Shown here piece by piece: positions 1 to 4,793 of a DNA stretch of 7,266 nt. The notes below the pieces were generated by a model. That model made no database searches. It saw only the letters and a list, made by a program, of their open reading frames with translations, and was not told the DNA's origin. Made by a program: the position numbers and the translations under genes. How positions within the stretch are numbered: the first letter of the stretch is position 1; every line of letters starts with the position of its first letter. This DNA comes from Planctomycetota bacterium (GTDB lineage Bacteria > Planctomycetota > Phycisphaerae > Sedimentisphaerales > Anaerohalosphaeraceae): the NCBI GenBank assembly GCA_003644215.1, contig QNBU01000054.1, positions 1-7,266 of the forward strand, in the 5' to 3' direction.

Positions 1-490
1 ACGAATCGGCATTGCCCGGGCATTGGCACTTGAGCCGAAGTTCATTATTTGTGATGAGCCGGTCAGCGCGCTGGATGTTTCGATTCAATCGCAGATCATC
101 AATTTGCTTCAGGATTTGCAGGGGCAGATGAACCTGACCTATTTATTTATTGCTCATGACCTGGCGGTGGTCGAGCATATCAGCGATTTCGTGGCGGTGA
201 TGTATTTGGGACGGATTGTTGAATATGCGGATCGGGATTCGTTGTATGCCAATCCCGTGCATCCTTATACCCAGGCACTGCTTAGTGCTATCCCGGAACC
301 AGTGCCAAATAAAGATAAACAGCGAATTGTTCTGGGCGGGGAGGTTCCCAGTCCATCCAATCCGCCGTCAGGGTGTCCGTTCCACCCACGATGTCCGCTG
401 GCCGAGGATCGGTGCAAGCAGCGGCTTCAGACGCTGCTGCCAAAAGGCGACTCCGATAAGCACTTGGCGGCCTGTTGGAAAGTGAAATAA
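1..490 (+). CDS. oppF: Peptide ABC transporter ATP-binding protein, OppF/DppF type (5' end outside window)
   Basis: This is the C-terminal 162 residues of a cytoplasmic ATPase subunit that powers di- or oligopeptide import. The reading frame is open from base 2 and begins R-I-G-I-A-R-A-L, the helix after the ABC signature, so the Walker A and signature motifs lie upstream of the window. Visible motifs are Walker B (FIICDEP, visible residues 14-20), the D-loop SALD and the switch histidine in IAHDL (residue 52). The oligopeptide-transporter C-terminal extension follows, with HPYTQALLSA and GEVPSPSNPPSGC, which resembles OppF/DppF more than OppD/DppD. Four cysteines are arranged C-X5-C-X6-C-X19-C near the end. 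In the mycobacterial OppD structure the equivalent region holds a [4Fe-4S] cluster; a cluster here is inference. The TAA stop is at 488-490. Family is certain; substrate (di- or oligopeptide, or another solute) is not. Confidence 0.93.
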   Translation, partial: RIGIARALALEPKFIICDEPVSALDVSIQSQIINLLQDLQGQMNLTYLFIAHDLAVVEHISDFVAVMYLGRIVEYADRDSLYANPVHPYTQALLSAIPEPVPNKDKQRIVLGGEVPSPSNPPSGCPFHPRCPLAEDRCKQRLQTLLPKGDSDKHLAACWKVK

Positions 491-511
491 TCCTTTCGGA
501 TCAGAATTGAA

Positions 512-540
512 TTGACAAGAAGGGCGTTTTCTGTTATCCT
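512..540 (+). promoter_or_regulatory. Sigma-70-type promoter for the STAS/ACT genes, extended -10
   Basis: TTGACA at 512-517 is a perfect -35. After exactly 17 bases comes TATCCT at 535-540, a 4/6 match to the -10, preceded by TG at 532-533 (extended -10). Transcription would start near 547, leaving a leader of about 28 bases before the TTG start at 575. It begins 21 bases after the ABC gene's stop, so the STAS gene need not be read from the transporter operon. Confidence 0.75.
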
Positions 541-574
541 GTACGGGTAAAATTGACTGTTAAAGGAGTTTTTT

Positions 575-946
575 TTGAACGAGACCCATAATACCGAAAT
601 GTTGGCCGTCAGCGAAGAAGACGGTGTTTTTGTTGTCTCTTTTAAGCAGGCGTCCATTGGCGGTATTGGGGAGGTTGAAAAAGTCGCTGAAACACTTCGC
701 GGTTTAATCCGGGACGGGGACATCTGCGATATAGTGGTCGATTTTTCAAATGTTTCCTTTTTCTCTTCTCAGATGCTTGGTTTGCTGGTGGACATCTGGC
801 GGCGGATAAAAGACAAAGGCGGCACATTGCTGATCAGTGGGATCAATCCTCAATTGACGCGGGTCTTTCGCATCACACATCTGGACAAATTATTCGAATT
901 TCATGAGAATACCGAAGCGGCGCTTTCGGCGTTGCAGAGATCGTAA
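575..946 (+). CDS. STAS-domain protein, anti-anti-sigma factor-like
   Basis: This 123-residue protein is essentially one STAS domain (about residues 10-120). Such proteins (SpoIIAA and RsbV families) bind a serine kinase/anti-sigma factor or act in other partner-switching modules in the cytoplasm. The core V-V-D-F-S-N-V-S-F-F is followed by S64-S65-Q-M-L-G. This matches the D-S-[ST]-G-L-G phosphorylation loop, with S65 aligning to the regulatory serine and the usual preceding Asp replaced by S64. Later come G-G-T-L-L-I-S-G and L-T-R-V-F-R-I-T-H-L-D-K-L-F, also typical of the fold. The TTG start is chosen because AAGGAG at 563-568 lies 6 bases upstream; the first in-frame ATG (599) has no ribosome binding site. 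No anti-sigma kinase, sigma factor or phosphatase gene is visible nearby, so the partner is unknown. The ACT gene follows 83 bases later on the same strand. Confidence 0.9.
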   Translation: MNETHNTEMLAVSEEDGVFVVSFKQASIGGIGEVEKVAETLRGLIRDGDICDIVVDFSNVSFFSSQMLGLLVDIWRRIKDKGGTLLISGINPQLTRVFRITHLDKLFEFHENTEAALSALQRS

Positions 947-957
947 TACGACAAATT

Positions 958-998
958 ATCCGAATCCTGCTGTAAGCGGGGGCTTTGGCAATTCGGAT
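958..998 (+). other. Intercistronic stem-loop between STAS and ACT genes
   Basis: ATCCGAAT (958-965) and ATTCGGAT (991-998) are perfect 8-base inverted repeats. The 25-base interior can form a second hairpin, CCTGC (966-970) with GCGGG (976-980), containing one G-U pair and a TGTAA loop. No T-run follows, so it is not a canonical terminator. The structure ends 16 bases before the ACT gene's ribosome binding site and may affect processing, stability or translation. The structure is seen; the role is inference. Confidence 0.5.
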
Positions 999-1029
999 CG
1001 TTCTCAACTCTTTTGGAAAGGATACAGCC

Positions 1030-1494
1030 ATGCATTTAGACACACAATTTTCAATCTTTATGGTCAACAAGCCCGGTGTATTATCTCAATTTTTGAATGT
1101 GTTGGCTCACGAAAAGGTAAACATCGTTGCGATGACAATGATGGACTCTGTTGAGCATGGGGTGATGCGGCTTGTGGGTACGAAGGCGGCAAAGATTCGT
1201 AACATCTTACAGCAGATGAATATGCAATTCAGCGAGTCGCAGGTGTTGTGTATTAACCTGCCGAATAAGGCAGGGGCCTTTGCGGACGCCGCCGAAAAAC
1301 TCTCCAAGGCCCATATTAACATATCCTATGCCTACTGCACCGCCGGAGCGCGGGGCGGCAGAACGACAGGTGTCTTAAAAGTCGCCGATGTCAAGAAAGC
1401 AATAAAGGTCTTAGAGGGAACCTCAACAGCGACCCACAAAAAAGAGAGCAAAACCAAAAAAGCCGTCCGCCGCAGTCCTTCATCCAGAAAATAA
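1030..1494 (+). CDS. Tandem ACT-domain protein with basic C-terminal tail
   Basis: The 154-residue product contains two ACT domains, small folds that usually bind amino acids and dimerise to control an enzyme or regulator. The first spans about residues 6-68 with the ligand-loop motif N-K-P-G (13-16). The second spans about 71-130 with N-K-A-G (79-82). There is no attached catalytic domain, so it is probably a stand-alone amino-acid-responsive regulator in the cytoplasm. Residues 131-154 form a Lys/Arg/Ser-rich tail (HKKES, KTKK, RRSPSSRK) that looks disordered and could touch nucleic acid or an acidic partner. ATG at 1030 is preferred because AAAGGA (1017-1022) lies 7 bases upstream; an in-frame TTG at 985 would add 15 residues but falls inside the upstream stem-loop and lacks a ribosome binding site. 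It is likely co-transcribed with the STAS gene. Ligand and target are not evident. Confidence 0.88.
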   Translation: MHLDTQFSIFMVNKPGVLSQFLNVLAHEKVNIVAMTMMDSVEHGVMRLVGTKAAKIRNILQQMNMQFSESQVLCINLPNKAGAFADAAEKLSKAHINISYAYCTAGARGGRTTGVLKVADVKKAIKVLEGTSTATHKKESKTKKAVRRSPSSRK

Positions 1495-1502
1495 CACGGT
1501 GT

Positions 1503-1577
1503 CCTGTGTGGCACAGGCTTCCAGCCCGCCAGGTGCAACCCTGTCAATCACGGCCAGGATAGCCGTGCCGCGATTGA
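1503..1577. repeat. Inverted-repeat element between convergent ACT and glmS genes, possible bidirectional terminator
   Basis: Three structures overlap in this 75-base stretch. CCTGTG (1503-1508) and CACAGG (1512-1517) form a hairpin with a TGG loop. CACGGC (1549-1554) and GCCGTG (1562-1567) form a second, with TCAAT/ATTGA outside it and a bulge. The two units are also mutually complementary: GGCAC-A-GGCT (1510-1519) pairs with AGCC-GTGCC (1561-1569) around one bulged base, giving a longer alternative stem. Neither side has a clean T-run. The position, between two genes read toward each other, suits transcript termination from both sides. The paired-unit design also resembles dispersed palindromic intergenic repeats, which is inference. 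Confidence 0.5.
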
Positions 1578-1579
1578 TG

Positions 1580-3448
1580 TTATTCCACCGTAACGCTTTT
1601 GGCGAGATTTCGGGGTTTATCGACATCGTGGCCGCGTAAAACGGCGGCGTGGTAGGCCAGCATTTGCAGCGGAACGACGGTCAGCAGCGGTTGAAGCTGT
1701 TCAACCGTGTCTGGTACGGTAATCAAGTGATCGGCGTACTGTTTAATATGCTCGTCCCCTTCGGTGGCAACGACGATTGTTTTTCCGCCGCGGGCACGAA
1801 CTTCTTCGATATTGCCGATAACCTTTTCGTATTGTGAGGATTGGGTGGCGATAAACACCGCCGGCATGTGGTCAGTGATGAGTGCAATCGGGCCGTGTTT
1901 CATTTCCGCCGCCGGCATGCCCTCGGCATGGATATAGCTGATTTCCTTTAGCTTCAATGCGCCTTCGAGTGCGACCGGATAGTTTAATCCGCGTCCCAGA
2001 AACAGCCAGTTGTCCTTGTCGATATTCGCCTGAGCAATCTGCTTGATCTGTTCGTTCTGGGTCAGGATGCGATCCACCTTTTTCGGGATTTCCGTCAATT
2101 CCTTTAAGAGAGATTGTGCAATATCCGCGCTGAGGTGTCGCCTGCGGCCCAATTCAATGGCCAACATCGTCAGCACGGCGACCTGTGCGGTAAATGCCTT
2201 GGTGCTGGCGACGCCGATTTCCGGCCCCACACGCAGATACACGCCGGCGTCGGTCGTTCGAGCGATGGTCGAGCCGACCACATTGACAACGCCCAGTACT
2301 GTAGCGCCGCGTTCTTTGGCCTGTTCCACTGCGGCCAGCGTATCAGCCGTTTCGCCGGACTGGCTGATGGCGATAAAAATCGTCCCTTCATTTACAATCG
2401 GGTTGCGATAACGAAACTCACTGGCGTATTCAACTTCGGCGGGTATTCTCGCCAACTGTTCAAACAGAAATTCGCCCACCAACCCCGCGTGCCAGGCCGT
2501 GCCGCATGCGGCCAGAATAATGCGTTTTGTTCGTGTCAGGTCCCGCAGTTGATCCTGGATGCCGCCGAGGACAACACGACCATTCTTGACATCGACGCGG
2601 CCGTTGAGGCAGGTCTCGAGAACCTGCGGCTGTTCGGCAATTTCCTTTTGCATGTAATGGTCGAAACCCTCTAACTCGATCTGGTCGAGCGAGATTTCGA
2701 TTTCTTTCAGTTCTTTTTGTACTTCTTTGTCAGCGATGGTCTTTGTAACAAAGCCGTCTTTACGGATGCAGACCATTTCGCCGTCAGACAGATAGACCGC
2801 CTGTGAAGTATGCTCGATAATCGCCGAAGCGTCCGAAGCAATGATAAACTCATTTTCGCCGACGCCGAGGATAAGCGGGCTGCCGTTTTTGACGCCGATC
2901 ATCACATCCGGGCAATCCAGACACAGGACGGCAAGGCCGTAGGTTCCGTGTATTTCGTTGAGGGCCTGCTGGACGGCCCACTCAAAGCGGTTATTGCTTT
3001 GCGGCGTACTCTCTCCGTCACGGGAGAGATTCTTCTCGTAAAAATAGCCGATTAGATTGGCGACGACTTCGGTGTCGGTCTCGCTTTTGAATGTACATCC
3101 TTCTTTGATGAGCCATTTTTTTAAGATGGCATAATTTTCGATAATGCCGTTATGAACCAAGGCAATTTTGCCGGTGCAGTCAATATGCGGATGTGCATTG
3201 GGGGTCGTTGGTTTTCCGTGCGTGGCCCAGCGGGTATGGCCGATGCCGACAGTGGCTTGTGAACTTGGTTCAGGGACGATCCCCTCCAGATTCGCAATGC
3301 GGCCGCAGGTTTTATGGAGATCGAACGCTCCATCTTCAAGTAGGGCAACGCCGGCGGAGTCATAGCCCCGATATTCCAGCCGCCTGAGGCCCTCGATGAG
3401 AATTGACTGAGCTTCTTTTTTACCAAAATACGCGACTATTCCACACAT
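1580..3448 (-). CDS. glmS: Glutamine--fructose-6-phosphate aminotransferase (isomerizing)
   Basis: GlmS converts fructose-6-phosphate and glutamine to glucosamine-6-phosphate, the first step toward UDP-GlcNAc for peptidoglycan and lipopolysaccharide. The 622-residue protein is full length. The N-terminal glutaminase domain (about 1-240) has the nucleophile Cys2 in M-C-G-I-V, HTRWATHG (71-78), VHNGIIEN and SETDTEV. Two SIS sugar-isomerase domains follow (about 300-450 and 470-610), with ISQSGETADT (361-370), IGVASTKAFT, KEISYIHAE (501-509) and the C-terminal DVDKPRNLAKSVTVE. By alignment to E. coli GlmS the isomerase residues are E502, H518 and K617. Start ATG (3446-3448) has GAGGA 7 bases upstream. 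It is about 13 residues longer than the E. coli enzyme, mostly through an extra segment near residues 141-153. It stands alone: no glmM or glmU is adjacent. I see no glmS ribozyme in the short leader. Confidence 0.98.
   Translation of the reverse strand: MCGIVAYFGKKEAQSILIEGLRRLEYRGYDSAGVALLEDGAFDLHKTCGRIANLEGIVPEPSSQATVGIGHTRWATHGKPTTPNAHPHIDCTGKIALVHNGIIENYAILKKWLIKEGCTFKSETDTEVVANLIGYFYEKNLSRDGESTPQSNNRFEWAVQQALNEIHGTYGLAVLCLDCPDVMIGVKNGSPLILGVGENEFIIASDASAIIEHTSQAVYLSDGEMVCIRKDGFVTKTIADKEVQKELKEIEISLDQIELEGFDHYMQKEIAEQPQVLETCLNGRVDVKNGRVVLGGIQDQLRDLTRTKRIILAACGTAWHAGLVGEFLFEQLARIPAEVEYASEFRYRNPIVNEGTIFIAISQSGETADTLAAVEQAKERGATVLGVVNVVGSTIARTTDAGVYLRVGPEIGVASTKAFTAQVAVLTMLAIELGRRRHLSADIAQSLLKELTEIPKKVDRILTQNEQIKQIAQANIDKDNWLFLGRGLNYPVALEGALKLKEISYIHAEGMPAAEMKHGPIALITDHMPAVFIATQSSQYEKVIGNIEEVRARGGKTIVVATEGDEHIKQYADHLITVPDTVEQLQPLLTVVPLQMLAYHAAVLRGHDVDKPRNLAKSVTVE
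3010..3029 (-). repeat. Palindrome inside a glmS-specific extra segment
   Basis: TCTCTCC (3010-3016) and GGAGAGA (3023-3029) are perfect 7-base inverted repeats around a 6-base loop. They encode the S-R-D-G-E-S part of GlmS, about residues 142-147. This lies in a segment (about 141-153) that makes the glutaminase domain roughly 12 residues longer than E. coli GlmS between SETDTEV and the G-T-Y-G motif. It could be a small in-frame palindromic insertion or simply a lengthened surface loop. Confidence 0.45.
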
Positions 3449-3497
3449 CGTAAAATCCTCAAATTCAAACCTTTGTCGTTGGTGCTGCAGTGGGGAT

Positions 3498-3526
3498 ATT
3501 ATCGTCGAATACAGCGTGTGAGTAAA
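3498..3526 (-). promoter_or_regulatory. Probable glmS promoter
   Basis: Read on the minus strand, TTTACT (3526-3521) is a 4/6 match to the -35. After exactly 17 bases comes GATAAT (3503-3498), a 5/6 match to the -10. Transcription would begin near 3491, giving a leader of roughly 40 bases that contains the GAGGA ribosome binding site. This is the best-spaced candidate close to the gene; others further upstream are not excluded. Confidence 0.5.
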
Positions 3527-3617
3527 GCGAAATCTGAAGGTGAAATTGAGTCTGTTTTTTTCGTCGGGCCGGTCGTACCCACGCGGAATAAAACTCCTTC
3601 GCCATTTCGACCAAAAT

Positions 3618-3749
3618 GCGCAGGTCTGCGCGTAATACAGAGGGACAATTTTTCCCCTCCGCCGGTTCCGGCCGTAACCAGTTTAACAATGACAGATGAA
3701 GCATTTTAAGCTGGCAACGGGTGGCACCTTCAAGCGAAGCTTGTGGGTG
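3618..3749. other. Cluster of four stem-loops, possible structured RNA or repeat remnants
   Basis: Four hairpins sit in 132 bases. GCGCA (3618-3622) pairs with TGCGC (3627-3631) around GGTC. GAGGG (3640-3644) pairs with CCCTC (3655-3659). GCCG (3661-3664) pairs with CGGC (3669-3672) around GTTC. CACC (3725-3728) pairs with GGTG (3746-3749) around an inner stem CAAGC (3731-3735)/GCTTG (3739-3743) with a GAA loop. The stems are nearly symmetric, so the transcribed strand is uncertain. I do not recognise a known RNA family. Confidence 0.35.
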
Positions 3750-3850
3750 TTGCGTTAAAATCGACTGTTCACCGGCCTCTTTGAAAACTGAATACGAAAA
3801 ATAAAATCTCGGTGATTCTCTGTCGCCTCTGCGGCAAAGTAAAAAAACGC

Positions 3851-3954
3851 AAAACAAACCCAATTTCAAACTGAGCAAAATCATGCTAACTTCTTTTTAC
3901 CTCAAGACTAAGGCCTCATGCCTCAATCCTGTCATAGAAAAAACAAACCCAATT
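3851..3954. repeat. 15-base direct repeat pair flanking 74 bases
   Basis: AAAACAAACCCAATT occurs exactly at 3851-3865 and again at 3940-3954. The match stops abruptly on both sides. The 74 bases between contain the period-7 tract but no gene or inverted terminal repeats. Confidence 0.6.
3900..3927 (-). repeat. Degenerate heptamer tract, consensus NNTGAGG on the minus strand
   Basis: In phase with a 7-base period the plus strand reads CCTCAAG (3900), ACTAAGG (3907), CCTCATG (3914) and CCTCAAT (3921). Three of the four units fit CCTCANN, which is NNTGAGG on the other strand. Four units is a short tract, so chance cannot be ruled out from this locus alone. Confidence 0.4.
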
Positions 3955-3988
3955 AGCCGCTCATTTTTTAGATTGTCAGGTTTTATGC

Positions 3989-4017
3989 TTGAAAAGTTAG
4001 GGCTAACTAACTATATT
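3989..4017 (+). promoter_or_regulatory. Promoter of the dtxR-feoA-feoB operon
   Basis: TTGAAA (3989-3994) is a 5/6 match to the -35. After exactly 17 bases comes TATATT (4012-4017), a 5/6 match to the -10. Transcription would begin near 4024, about 20 bases before the regulator's ATG at 4045, so the leader is short and holds just the AGGAA ribosome binding site (4036-4040). The 17-base spacer contains the inverted repeat described as the operator. Confidence 0.7.
3995..4008. promoter_or_regulatory. Candidate DtxR-family operator within the feo promoter
   Basis: AGTTAG-GG-CTAACT is a 6-2-6 inverted repeat lying entirely between the -35 and -10, followed by a further TAAC at 4008-4011. The half-sites GTTAG/CTAAC are the inner arms of the classical DtxR/IdeR iron box (GTTAG-S-CTAAC), with one extra central base here. 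Bound repressor would block RNA polymerase. Since the first gene downstream encodes a DtxR-family protein, metal-dependent autoregulation of the iron operon is the simplest reading; binding is inferred. Confidence 0.65.
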
Positions 4018-4044
4018 AAGGGCGATTAACTTGTTAGGAAATGT

Positions 4045-4500
4045 ATGGCCGCAAAGGTTGCTGGAAAATTAAGTGCTTCTTTAGAGGATTATCTGGAGGC
4101 GATTTACCATCTTACCGCCGGGCAGGAGGTTGCTCGCAGTAAGGACATTGCCGAGCGTATGAAGGTCTCTCGCGCGTCGGTTACCGGGGCGCTAAAAACG
4201 CTGTCCGAAAAGAAATTGGTCCACTATAAGCCGTATGGCTATGCGACGCTCACCGAAAAAGGCTGGCAGACGGCCCGCCGGGTTGCGGGCCGGCATGAAA
4301 TTCTGACCCGGTTTTTTGAGGATATTCTGGGGGCCGAAGCATCAACGGCTCAGGCCGCGGCGTGCCGTGCCGAGCATTCGTTGGGGCCGGAGATCACGGC
4401 TCGGCTGATGGCATTTGTTGAGTTCGTTTCCAAAAGGCAGGATGACGGACAGGATATTACCAAACAGTTTCAACAATGCTGGAAAAGGACCAGTTCGTAG
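4045..4500 (+). CDS. DtxR/MntR-family metal-dependent transcriptional repressor
   Basis: This 151-residue cytoplasmic repressor has an N-terminal winged helix (about 10-75, with A-R-S-K-D-I-A-E-R-M-K-V-S-R-A-S-V-T-G-A-L-K as helix-turn-helix) and a dimerisation/metal domain (about 78-135). It lacks the C-terminal SH3-like domain of DtxR and IdeR, as MntR does. Aligned to B. subtilis MntR, the metal ligands are D15, E18, H84, C107, E110 and H111. All match MntR except C107, which replaces its E99 and equals DtxR C102. Positions equivalent to DtxR's ancillary ligands E83 and H98 are T88 and Q103. The metal could be Fe(II) or Mn(II); iron is favoured because feoA and feoB follow. ATG 4045 has AGGAA 4 bases upstream. 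The last codons and the TAG stop lie within a heptamer repeat. It is probably self-regulated through the palindrome in its promoter. Confidence 0.92.
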   Translation: MAAKVAGKLSASLEDYLEAIYHLTAGQEVARSKDIAERMKVSRASVTGALKTLSEKKLVHYKPYGYATLTEKGWQTARRVAGRHEILTRFFEDILGAEASTAQAAACRAEHSLGPEITARLMAFVEFVSKRQDDGQDITKQFQQCWKRTSS

Positions 4501-4521
4501 TTTGTGGTTCGGAGTTCGTAG
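4492..4521 (+). repeat. Tandem heptamer repeat spanning the dtxR stop and the feoA ribosome binding site
   Basis: Four contiguous 7-base units read AGTTCGT (4492), AGTTTGT (4499), GGTTCGG (4506) and AGTTCGT (4513), then a partial AG. Three units differ from the consensus AGTTCGT by at most one base, and the third by two. The tract encodes the regulator's last two serines and TAG stop, fills the whole 21-base gap, and supplies GGAG (4511-4514), the likely feoA ribosome binding site 7 bases before ATG. Confidence 0.7.
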
Positions 4522-4761
4522 ATGGAAAAGATGAATATAAAACCTTTGGATAAAATTGGGGCCGGTACGGCGGTTCGGATCGTTACGATCGAAGCGGGCA
4601 GCGGTCTAAAGAATCGCCTGGCGGCAATGGGGCTGCTGGCGGATGTTCAGATTCGTGTTGTTCGAAATGATGGGGCCGGTCAAATCATTATTAATGTAAA
4701 AAGCTCCAAGGTCATTTTGGGTCGGGGTATGAGCCATAAAGTATTTGTCGTTGAAATCTGA
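4522..4761 (+). CDS. feoA: Ferrous iron transport protein A
   Basis: FeoA is a small cytoplasmic SH3-like protein that works with FeoB in Fe(II) uptake, probably by contacting its cytoplasmic part. The 79-residue length is typical. Family features are visible: an early hydrophobic strand (T-A-V-R-I-V-T-I), then the signature L-K-N-R-L-A-A-M-G-L (29-38), D-V-Q-I-R-V-V, and the closing V-I-L-G-R-G-M-S-H-K-V-F-V-V. Start ATG 4522 uses GGAG at 4511-4514; an in-frame ATG at 4531 would remove three residues and cannot be excluded. The gene lies 21 bases after the regulator and 32 before feoB, so all three are surely one operon. No feoC-like gene is present. Confidence 0.93.
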   Translation: MEKMNIKPLDKIGAGTAVRIVTIEAGSGLKNRLAAMGLLADVQIRVVRNDGAGQIIINVKSSKVILGRGMSHKVFVVEI

Positions 4762-4793
4762 TTCGGTGATTGCATCTCTATTCGGAGTTATCT

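Larger units (their letters stand above)
3527..3988. other. Gene-poor intergenic region between divergent glmS and the iron operon
   Basis: I see no convincing gene in these 462 bases. An open frame of 139 codons runs through it on the minus strand, but it has no ribosome binding site, no recognisable domain and a composition unlike the neighbours. The region instead holds a cluster of small hairpins (3618-3749), a 15-base direct repeat (3851 and 3940) and a period-7 tract (3900-3927). The part nearest the iron operon is AT-rich. It may carry worn repeats or an untranslated RNA. Confidence 0.6.

Noticed and set aside
487..501. Small hairpin ATCC-TTTC-GGAT after the ABC gene as a terminator
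   Set aside because: Only four base pairs and no T-run; too weak to call.
985..1029. TTG at 985 as the ACT gene start
   Set aside because: It lies inside the stem-loop, has no ribosome binding site and adds residues outside the ACT fold; ATG 1030 has AAAGGA at good spacing.
2114..2674. Plus-strand open frame of 186 codons opposite glmS
   Set aside because: Shadow of the glmS SIS domains, with no independent start signal.
3449..3497. glmS ribozyme in the leader
   Set aside because: The likely leader is only about 40 bases and I cannot find the ribozyme's conserved core near the cleavage site; upstream sequence does not match it either.
3473..3709. Open frame of 78 codons on the plus strand in the same gap
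   Set aside because: It starts over the glmS leader, lacks a ribosome binding site and shows no family features.
3779..3794. CTTTGAAAACTGAATA, reminiscent of rRNA operon leaders or spacers
   Set aside because: No rRNA or tRNA sequence is nearby and the match is short and AT-rich; likely coincidence.
3818..3840. CTCTGTCGCCTCTGCGGC-like stretch as a known dispersed intergenic repeat
   Set aside because: It resembles low-complexity intergenic phrases I recall from other genomes, but only one copy is present here and I cannot verify it.
3465..3884. Open frame of 139 codons on the minus strand upstream of glmS
   Set aside because: No ribosome binding site or recognisable domain, irregular composition, and it covers hairpins, the probable glmS promoter and one copy of the direct repeat. 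Treated as chance.
4770..4793. TTG at 4770 as the feoB start
   Set aside because: No proper Shine-Dalgarno spacing, while GTG 4794 has GGAG 6 bases upstream and starts close to the G domain as usual.
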